DNA from: Ignavibacteria bacterium
Lineage (GTDB): Bacteria > Bacteroidota > Ignavibacteria > Kapaibacteriales > Kapaibacteriaceae
Length of the DNA: 61,200 nt
Assembly: GCA_016873895.1 (NCBI GenBank)
Contig: VGVV01000011.1
Span: 1-61,200 of the forward strand
Direction of reading: 5' to 3'
Made by a program: the position numbers and the translations under genes. Under the pieces are notes generated by a model. The model searched no databases and was not told where the DNA came from. It saw nothing but the letters and a program-made list of their open reading frames with translations. Shown in pieces: positions 55,675-61,200 of the stretch (within the stretch, counting starts at the first letter, position 1; every line of letters begins with the position of its first letter).

Positions 55675-56378
55675 GACTGCGAAACTACATCAGAGGCGAT
55701 GATCTCACGTACTTCCGACATCAATATCTTCTCTTGCTCCCGAGACGCTTCGTGAGGCACGTCAATGGGGTGGTGCAGTGATACCACCACACTCCCCCCA
55801 ACGATACGCATAGAGCCGGGGGCAAACAGCCTGTGAGCTCCATGAATCGACATCGGGACAATCTTACGTCCACTGCGGACTGCCATTGTAAATGCACCAC
55901 GTTTAAATACACCGAGTGCTCCATCCTTACTTCTTGTACCCTCTGGAAACACCAGTACTGAACTACCAGTTTGCATTGACGCAACGGTTTCTTCCAACGT
56001 ACCGGCTGCCTGCCTGCTGCGTTCACGATTGATTGAGATAAATGGAGATAATCGTAAGCCCCATCCAAACACGGGTATCCTCTCCAGTTCCTGCTTGTAC
56101 ATAATGCGAACATTATCGGGTACAAAGGCAAGTATTACAGGGATATCAAACAGACTAGTATGATTAGCGGCATAGATGTATCGTTCTGCAGGCACAAGAT
56201 TGTGTGCTCCACGCAACTCAACGCGCACTCCAGCTAGCCACAGTATTTTTTTCGACCATGAACGAGCATAGGCAAAATAGACGTCGCCATTCCTCCACAG
56301 AATCATGTGCAGGCTAACGATTAACGCATAAACAAGCGTTATAACGACGATTGCTGGTATGGCAAGTACTGTGCGCAT
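55671..56378 (-). CDS. 1-acylglycerol-3-phosphate acyltransferase-like (PlsC)
   Basis: 235 aa from ATG 56378. An upstream extension in the same frame runs over the SUI1-like gene on the other strand and is rejected. N-terminal membrane segment (about 4-27), then the NHTSLFD catalytic motif (His73, Asp78) and FPEGTRS about residue 146, plus RVELRGAHNL before the motif. It acylates lysophosphatidate in phospholipid synthesis. A TACTTTTG box four bases before the start suggests a leaderless transcript. Overlaps gatC by 4 bp. Confidence 0.88.
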   Translation of the reverse strand: MRTVLAIPAIVVITLVYALIVSLHMILWRNGDVYFAYARSWSKKILWLAGVRVELRGAHNLVPAERYIYAANHTSLFDIPVILAFVPDNVRIMYKQELERIPVFGWGLRLSPFISINRERSRQAAGTLEETVASMQTGSSVLVFPEGTRSKDGALGVFKRGAFTMAVRSGRKIVPMSIHGAHRLFAPGSMRIVGGSVVVSLHHPIDVPHEASREQEKILMSEVREIIASDVVSQS

Positions 56379-56382
56379 CAGA

Positions 56383-56390
56383 CAAAAGTA
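56383..56390 (-). promoter_or_regulatory. Candidate -7 box TACTTTTG for the plsC-gatC-kdsB operon
   Basis: Minus-strand TACTTTTG, then tctg and ATG 56378. Perfect TAnnTTTG with four bases to the start. Confidence 0.42.
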
Positions 56391-56392
56391 AT

Positions 56393-56400
56393 TACATTGC
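56393..56400 (+). promoter_or_regulatory. Candidate -7 box TACATTGC for the SUI1-like gene
   Basis: TACATTGC, then ggt and ATG 56404. It is a weaker match (TTGC), lying 2 bp from the oppositely oriented plsC box. Confidence 0.28.
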
Positions 56401-56403
56401 GGT

Positions 56404-56718
56404 ATGCCTGGATTAGATGAACTTGGATCGCTACTCGGGATGCCCGAGAAACCAAAACAAGACGATACGAAGAAGCGCGTCGGACACGACGGACAAGTCC
56501 TCCAACTGCGAGTGCGAACCGAGAAACGTCGCGGCAAGCTTGTCACCATTGTATGGGGATTTTTCTCTCACCCGATGGAGCTCAACAGGCTGCTAACCCT
56601 CTTCAAAAAGTCGCTTGGCGCAGGTGGACAAATCGTCGACCAGTCTATCGAAATGCAAGGCGATCATATCGAACGTATCAAGAAGATCTTGAGCGACGAA
56701 GTGTATAAGGTGAGGTAG
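56404..56718 (+). CDS. SUI1/YciH family translation initiation factor-like protein
   Basis: 104 aa, the bacterial YciH-like form of eIF1/SUI1. The core is VRTEKRRGKLVTIVWGF, then FKKSLGAGGQIVDQSIEMQGDH, ending ERIKKILSDEVYKVR. YciH-type proteins can influence start-codon choice by initiation complexes. It is divergent from plsC with a 25-bp shared gap. Its 3' end is followed by array D. Confidence 0.88.
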   Translation: MPGLDELGSLLGMPEKPKQDDTKKRVGHDGQVLQLRVRTEKRRGKLVTIVWGFFSHPMELNRLLTLFKKSLGAGGQIVDQSIEMQGDHIERIKKILSDEVYKVR

Positions 56719-56725
56719 GATAGGT

Positions 56726-56760
56726 CACGAATTACGAATTACGAATTACGAATTACCGAT
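56726..56760. repeat. Heptanucleotide tandem array D, five 7-bp units
   Basis: cacgaat, tacgaat, tacgaat, tacgaat, taccgat. It starts 8 bp after the SUI1-like stop. Array E begins 16 bp further on with a related but different unit. Confidence 0.85.
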
Positions 56761-56776
56761 GACCTCATGCCCACAT

Positions 56777-56867
56777 TAGTCTGTAATCTGTATTCTGTAA
56801 TCTGTAACCTGTAATCTGTAATCTGTAATTCGTAATTCGTAACTCGTAATTCGTAATTAGTAATCTG
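56777..56867. repeat. Heptanucleotide tandem array E, thirteen 7-bp units
   Basis: 91 bp, all in phase: tagtctg taatctg tattctg, then taatctg, taacctg, taatctg twice, taattcg twice, taactcg, taattcg, taattag, taatctg. Units drift from TAATCTG to TAATTCG and back. On the minus strand it supplies the last codons (GAT TAC TAA) of the propeller lipoprotein. It is the longest such array in the window. Confidence 0.9.
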
Positions 56868-57936
56868 TGCTTCCAACTCCCGCAGGGTTCACACCTACAT
56901 CGATGGTGTTGATCAGAACTCCATCTGTACGATAGACCCGTACCTCGCCATTGGTGACGTACGATCGTGCGTTGCACACGTAGAGAGTTTGGCGTGAGGG
57001 AGAGACGCCGAGGCCATACCATATGTCGTTGGGGGCTCGAGATGTATGGTTGAGAATGCGAAGGGGCTTGGCGATGCGAGGAGAAAGCTCATCAACTCCC
57101 TCTTCATGCAGTACATAGCATATGCCTGATTGCCTATCGAGTGCAATACCTCTTGGCGAGGGGAACCTCCAAGCCCGCATAATCTGCCGCGTCTTCGCAT
57201 CGAGTGCAATGATGCCGCCAAGTGAGTCAGGTGTTGACCGGAGGTTGCGATAGCTTAACCATACTATTCCTCGTTCTGTGTCTGTTTGCACAGACATCGC
57301 ATTCGGCAGCTGTGGGATGGTGTCAATGGGCTGCAACTCAAGTCTATCGAGAACGACCACAGATCCCGCTCCCGGCTCTGCCGAACGCAAATCTCCCAAA
57401 CCACTAATTGCAACGTAGACGTGGTTGCCGATCACGCCGATTCCTTCAGGAGCTGGACCAACAATAGCGCGCTGCACTCGAATCGACATCGAGACCATGT
57501 CTAACTCAGCGATTGTATTGTCGTTGAGAAAGGTACACAGTGCTATTGAGTCATTAACAAACGCAAGTTTATAGGGCTCACGATTATCTGTAAAGCGCAG
57601 ACGCCCAGCCCATAGACCAGATTTTCTATGAAACACTTCAATAGTGCGAGATCCATTGACAACCACGAACACCTTGTCTCCACGTACATGGATGTCCGAG
57701 CTAGTATCACCCAGGCGTAATCCCGGATTTACAGCACTCACAAAGTCTTGGATGTTGTTGCCAGCATCTCCGAGAAATGCCAGCGTTGCGTTGTCTTGTC
57801 TCCACAGACCTTCACAGAGCACAAAGATTCCACTTGAGTCGATCTTTACTACTCCAACGTCTGGCGCACTGGGTGTTGGGACACACCCAGAAAATGCTAC
57901 CGACAGCAACAGTCCAATGAGTAGTGCCTGCCTCAT
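56857..57936 (-). CDS. Exported beta-propeller lipoprotein
   Basis: 359 aa. Lipoprotein signal peptide with lipobox AFSG-Cys18. The rest is a YncE/quinoprotein-style propeller (VFVVVNGSRTIEVFHRKSG, YKLAFVNDSIALCTFLNDN, GIGVIGNHVYVAISG, GIALDRQSGICYVLHEEG) of about seven blades. Third gene of a TonB receptor operon, joined to the gene before it by ATGA. Bacteroidota cobalamin loci carry propeller lipoproteins such as BtuG, so a surface ligand-binding role is plausible but not proved. Its final Asp-Tyr and TAA lie in array E. Confidence 0.75.
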   Translation of the reverse strand: MRQALLIGLLLSVAFSGCVPTPSAPDVGVVKIDSSGIFVLCEGLWRQDNATLAFLGDAGNNIQDFVSAVNPGLRLGDTSSDIHVRGDKVFVVVNGSRTIEVFHRKSGLWAGRLRFTDNREPYKLAFVNDSIALCTFLNDNTIAELDMVSMSIRVQRAIVGPAPEGIGVIGNHVYVAISGLGDLRSAEPGAGSVVVLDRLELQPIDTIPQLPNAMSVQTDTERGIVWLSYRNLRSTPDSLGGIIALDAKTRQIMRAWRFPSPRGIALDRQSGICYVLHEEGVDELSPRIAKPLRILNHTSRAPNDIWYGLGVSPSRQTLYVCNARSYVTNGEVRVYRTDGVLINTIDVGVNPAGVGSTDY

Positions 57937-58991
57937 CTCTGTACTTTCATTGTTTGCCAGACTTGACCACTGCGGGCAACTACGAAATAACAGCCTGGTG
58001 CCAGATCGCCGAGGGAAACCGAATGGAATCCGGGGTTGAGACTCTCCTGCACTATGCGTTCACCACTTGTGGCAAAAACCTCAAAGACCGATTCATCTGC
58101 AGCGCCAATGCGAGCAACATCACGCTGGAAATCATGTTCAATGAAAAGCTCAAATGCACGGTCTACGTAGTGCCATGCAAGAATGACGTCGAGATCGAAT
58201 CCCGATAATGTTGGATCATAGAACGGACTTGAGCGGTTGCTCAGGACAATTTGTGTTACGTCGGTAAGGCGTATCCAGCGCACAGAATCGATACCTGCTA
58301 TTGCAAGATCAATATGAGTGCCCCCTGAAGTAGCCGGACTTGTTGCATTGGGATCTAGCGTTGGTGAAACACCAGCAAGACCTTGCAGAGTAAGCGAATC
58401 AAAAGGTACCTGCTTCCATGTGATTCCGTCTGCGCTAAGCTCAATACGAGCTGGCTCTGCAAAAATCTTTCCACCGTTATAATAGAACGCATTTTCAAAA
58501 ATTGTAACGTCTGCACCTGGTCCATCGACGATTACCTTGGAGCGAAGTCCAAGCGTGATCGAGCCTCCTAACCCCAGTGAGCAGATTTCCCGGGGGTCGG
58601 TAGATGGAACATCTGCGCGTGCACTGGGTGATGGACCGGTAAGAATGTTGCGTGGAAAGAATGTGGGCCCTTGGCCGGTTCGTTGGCCAGACCCCGGTAC
58701 GAAACTATGTACCGTATCGAATGCAAATCGCTGTTGCGAGAACGATGTAAAGGGCAACGACAATAACATCACGATGATCAAACTCAACAATGTTCCGCCA
58801 CGCTGTTTCACATTTTGCCACTCATAGGGACAATGCCTGCATGCGTTACCGCAGCAGGTGCCACGTTTCTCATGAGCGATTCGTGTAAGCACGATATACC
58901 CAGTGCTTGGGTCAGCATACGTTTCCTGGCCACGATCACACGCAGTATCATGGAGCTTTACAATCTCTGGAGAGAGAGAAGTGGTATTCAC
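57933..58991 (-). CDS. DUF5522-like cysteine module fused to an exported cell-surface protein
   Basis: 352 aa in one frame. Residues 1-60 look like a stand-alone DUF5522 protein, with TGYIVLTRIAHEKRG and the Cys cluster TCCGNACRHCPY. A signal-peptide-like segment follows at about 67-86 (TLLSLIIVMLLSLPFTSFSQ), preceded by an in-frame GTG (codon 61, position 58811) that could start the exported part alone. The rest (about 90-330) is a surface-protein domain with FENAFYYNGG, IELSADGITWKQVPF and GTHIDLAIAGIDSVRWIRLTDV, followed by a short T9SS-like end (ESLNPGFHSVSLGDLAPGCYF). Coupled by ATGA on both sides in a TonB receptor operon. No stop separates the two halves. Confidence 0.72.
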   Translation of the reverse strand: MNTTSLSPEIVKLHDTACDRGQETYADPSTGYIVLTRIAHEKRGTCCGNACRHCPYEWQNVKQRGGTLLSLIIVMLLSLPFTSFSQQRFAFDTVHSFVPGSGQRTGQGPTFFPRNILTGPSPSARADVPSTDPREICSLGLGGSITLGLRSKVIVDGPGADVTIFENAFYYNGGKIFAEPARIELSADGITWKQVPFDSLTLQGLAGVSPTLDPNATSPATSGGTHIDLAIAGIDSVRWIRLTDVTQIVLSNRSSPFYDPTLSGFDLDVILAWHYVDRAFELFIEHDFQRDVARIGAADESVFEVFATSGERIVQESLNPGFHSVSLGDLAPGCYFVVARSGQVWQTMKVQR

Positions 58992-60919
58992 GTTCCCAGC
59001 TCCATTGTAACAACAAGCCGCACAGTTCTCCCAGGCATTGGGAAGCCCCCTACAACAACGTAGGATACATTAAACAAGTTATCGCACTGCAGTCGGATGT
59101 CCGCATGCGAACGAGCCCCCTGCACACGCACGCCTCCCTGAACACCAACGAGCGTAAATGGCTGCAAGAGCGAGGAGTAGATGTTCCCAGTAGAATGGTA
59201 TCGATAGCTCGTGTACGAGATCGTTGCTGAGCAGAACCATACCTGCTCGTTCCACATGACGAGTCCGGAAATTGTTTCCGGTGGTGCGTATGGCAGCATC
59301 GTGCCATTGAGGTATGCCCGCCCGGTAGCGTCGAGTGCCTGCAGGTACGTATAGGAGTACTGCATGCGCATGCGTTCACGAAAGGCCGTGGCTCGGGCAA
59401 CGAGCTCCATCCCAAACGTTCGGGCAGCGCCTACTGTTTGCGCACTCATGATTACGGGGCTAACCGGCACACTCACGATAAGGTCTGCTGTGTTGATGTA
59501 ATACCCCGTGGCATCAAGATCTATCCATGTTGCTGGTCGTACATGACATCCAACTTCGAATGTGTGCGACCGTTCCGGACGCAGGTCCTTAGTGCCGTAG
59601 TTCAGATAGTATAATTCGTTAAAACTTGGCGGACGCACATTGTAGCTCCAGAGCGTGCGAAGAGTAATCGATTCGTTAAGGGGCACGTTCATTCCAACAA
59701 GAGGAGATACAACGAGTCCGATATCGGTAAAGTACTCCGTACGAAGCGCGGCACGTGCCGACGGCATACGCACGTTTGCACCCTCGAATTGGGCATCCAA
59801 TGTGGCACCGACAGAACCCCGATAGATTGTACCATCAGCCCCTTGCAGAGACTGGCCACGAATATCTGCAAACGATGCATCGAAGCGTCCACCAAGATAA
59901 AGCGAGCCCTCGCGTGCGGTAAGCACGTCGTGATGCTGGGTAACAATGCTCTGTGTAACATCGCGTTGAATGTAGCGGACATCGATTCCCTGTGTACCGA
60001 TGAGCGTTGCATCGGGGTCGCGAAATGCTTGGTCCAAGTTCCGCAATGAGCCCACCCATTTCCATTCCGATGTGTAAGGGGCTCCCAATGCAACAGACCA
60101 ATTCCCCATAATGTCTACGTCCCGCAGACGTGCACAAGCCTGTGTGATGTTACCTTGGACAACTGCCCCTGGTACACCGCGATCTACTGAACGGGCAAGG
60201 AGCGTAGCTGCAAAAGCACCAGGATCCTCTACACGAATTATTGCTCTTGTGGATCGCACGTCATTGTTCTGTCGATTAACCTCATACACAGACCCAAACT
60301 GCGACGTCGTAAACGGGAACGATCCCATCGAGCCCAGGTGATCAACATCTGCTCCAACGGCTATACGTCCGAAGTGCTGCGTTGCTCCAGCAGAGAGCGC
60401 CCATTGATCAAACGATCCACCCATGGCCGCAACACGAACGCCATCCTGAATGGGCAACTGAAGGCGCATATCAACGATGCCGTTAAGAGCATTCGCACCA
60501 TACAGTGCCGAAGCTCCGCCACGAGTTACGTCAACAGAGGACACATAACGCATAGGTATCATGGAAACATCTGCCGAGCCACTTTGTGCTGAGGAAAGCC
60601 GAGCGCCGTCTATGAGCACAAGCGCTTGCGACGACGAGCCCCCTCTCAACGAAACCGTCTGAAGCGACGATGCGCCTCCATAATCCCGAACAAACACACC
60701 GGGTACGAGCGACAACACATCGCGTGCCTGCGAAGGGGCGAGCGCCACTAATTCCGCACGCGAAAAGGAAAGCTTCGACTGTTGATCTTGACGCACATTC
60801 CATTGCCACGGCCAAGCCGTAATCACCACCTCGGGTTGCCGCAACGTATCTCTGGCAATAGAATCTGTCACTGCAGGAACAGGCAAAAACAGGAGTGCGG
60901 TATGGAGAAGCGTCAGCAT
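58988..60919 (-). CDS. TonB-dependent outer-membrane receptor, BtuB-like
   Basis: 643 aa. Signal peptide about 1-18. A TonB-box-like EVVITA lies near residue 30, then a plug domain (ARDVLSLVPGVFVRDYGG, VSLRGGSSSQALVLIDGARL, GGASALYGANALNGIVDM) and a 22-strand barrel with PPSFNELYYLNYGTKDLRPERSHTFEVG. The receptor end NLFNVSYVVVGGFPMPGRTVRL is BtuB/vitamin B12-receptor-like. Energised by TonB-ExbBD, not present here. First gene of a three-gene operon 197 bp after the 5S rRNA. Cobalamin is a reasonable guess for its ligand because of the partners, but no cobalamin riboswitch was found upstream. Confidence 0.88.
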   Translation of the reverse strand: MLTLLHTALLFLPVPAVTDSIARDTLRQPEVVITAWPWQWNVRQDQQSKLSFSRAELVALAPSQARDVLSLVPGVFVRDYGGASSLQTVSLRGGSSSQALVLIDGARLSSAQSGSADVSMIPMRYVSSVDVTRGGASALYGANALNGIVDMRLQLPIQDGVRVAAMGGSFDQWALSAGATQHFGRIAVGADVDHLGSMGSFPFTTSQFGSVYEVNRQNNDVRSTRAIIRVEDPGAFAATLLARSVDRGVPGAVVQGNITQACARLRDVDIMGNWSVALGAPYTSEWKWVGSLRNLDQAFRDPDATLIGTQGIDVRYIQRDVTQSIVTQHHDVLTAREGSLYLGGRFDASFADIRGQSLQGADGTIYRGSVGATLDAQFEGANVRMPSARAALRTEYFTDIGLVVSPLVGMNVPLNESITLRTLWSYNVRPPSFNELYYLNYGTKDLRPERSHTFEVGCHVRPATWIDLDATGYYINTADLIVSVPVSPVIMSAQTVGAARTFGMELVARATAFRERMRMQYSYTYLQALDATGRAYLNGTMLPYAPPETISGLVMWNEQVWFCSATISYTSYRYHSTGNIYSSLLQPFTLVGVQGGVRVQGARSHADIRLQCDNLFNVSYVVVGGFPMPGRTVRLVVTMELGT

Positions 60920-61038
60920 GGAGTGCGAAACTACCGCACAAACAGGAACGATCCGTCAGGAAAACTGACGGGGCGCATGACCGTTAACGATCTGTGTTAA
61001 GGTCTGTATGCAAGTGGGTCGATCGGTATTTGTTGCAC

Positions 61039-61066
61039 GGCACTCGCTGCTCGGTGTTCGCTGCTC
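61039..61066. repeat. Heptanucleotide tandem array F, four 7-bp units
   Basis: ggcactc, gctgctc, ggtgttc, gctgctc. On the minus strand it reads gagcagc gaacacc gagcagc gagtgcc, the same units as arrays B and C. It touches the 5S rRNA terminator. Confidence 0.8.
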
Positions 61067-61105
61067 AAAAAAGAAAGCCCTGCGACCACACTGATCACAG
61101 GGCTT
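61067..61105 (-). terminator. Rho-independent terminator of the rRNA operon
   Basis: On the minus strand: AAGCCCTG, a 15-base loop, CAGGGCTT, then TCTTTTTT. It lies 11 bp after the 5S 3' end. Confidence 0.85.
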
Positions 61106-61116
61106 CGTAAAGAGAA

Positions 61117-61200
61117 CCTGGCGATTACCTACTCTGCCACACCAGTTCAGATGCAGTACCATCGGCGCAACGGGGCTTAACGACTCTGTTCGGAATGGGA
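61117..61200 (-). rRNA. 5S rRNA, 3' part (5' end outside the window)
   Basis: The minus strand reads TCCCATTCCGAACAGAGTCG, then the helix IV-V region AAGCCCCGTTGCGCCGATGG and a 3' end near GGTAATCGCCAGG. About 84 nt of roughly 110 are present. 16S and 23S should follow beyond the right edge. Confidence 0.96.

Noticed and set aside
56379..56549. 57-residue N-terminal extension of the PlsC-like protein
   Set aside because: It covers the SUI1-like gene on the other strand and precedes the normal membrane-segment start.
60920..61038. Cobalamin riboswitch before the BtuB-like receptor
   Set aside because: The leader is short and no B12-box or multi-stem core is visible, only one 7-bp hairpin at 60953-60971.
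7308..61066. CRISPR arrays
   Set aside because: The repeats are 7 bp, contiguous, degenerate and lack spacers; no cas genes are present.

Overview
The window reads as chromosomal DNA of a Gram-negative bacterium from the Bacteroidota/Chlorobiota side of the tree, plausibly Kapabacteria- or Ignavibacteria-like. The clues are exported proteins with type IX secretion (T9SS)-style C-terminal domains, choice-of-anchor-D surface repeats, a DUF5723-type barrel, a KdsB for LPS Kdo, a TonB receptor with surface-protein partners, and promoter boxes resembling the Bacteroidota -7 element (TAnnTTTG). Base composition is near half GC and coding density is very high. The lineage is inferred, because no phylogenetic marker could be compared.

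Layout. 1-6368 (minus): a giant surface protein cut by the window edge, coupled to a RidA deaminase and an aldehyde dehydrogenase of probable kynurenine-pathway type. 6411-9782 (plus): Xer recombinase, Gfo/Idh oxidoreductase, outer-membrane protein. 9783-10766 (minus): aldo/keto reductase. 10801-24454 (plus): leuS, two exported proteins, miaE, fmt, SemiSWEET, an HsdR-N-like protein, pyrC, an exported zinc-knuckle protein, an M16 peptidase and an AddA-like helicase-nuclease. 24444-30663 (minus): a flavoprotein and a second giant T9SS-type surface protein. 30782-32881 (plus): another large T9SS-type protein. 32910-35809 (minus): two coupled amino-acid permeases. 35957-37847: peroxiredoxin, a coiled-coil protein and a small exported protein. 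38013-41389 (minus): gcvH-accC-accB-efp, tRNA-Cys and a MerR regulator. 41432-45971 (minus): ftsW, sensor kinase, small protein, hisS, ptsN-like. 45973-51017 (minus): sugar-nucleotide fusion enzyme, acs, isochorismatase-like. 51083-54043 (minus): EamA transporter, glycosyltransferase, FemAB/GNAT protein. 54128-56718: small barrel, kdsB-gatC-plsC, SUI1-like factor. 56857-60919 (minus): TonB receptor operon with two surface-protein genes. 61117-61200 (minus): the end of a 5S rRNA, so an rRNA operon lies just beyond the right edge.

Most genes are housekeeping or envelope genes packed into operons. Thirteen gene junctions use a 4-bp ATGA stop/start overlap. I see no prophage, insertion sequence, CRISPR array or defence island.

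The most unusual signals are in the DNA rather than in single genes. (i) Six intergenic arrays of degenerate 7-bp tandem repeats sit directly at gene ends and sometimes supply the stop codon. (ii) The 7-bp word A(A/G)GGGGC occurs about 63 times on the two strands, roughly four times chance, with no strand bias. (iii) A TAnnTTYG box recurs 3-6 bp before start codons, suggesting leaderless mRNAs. (iv) A DUF5522-like cysteine module is fused in frame to an exported cell-surface protein inside the TonB operon.
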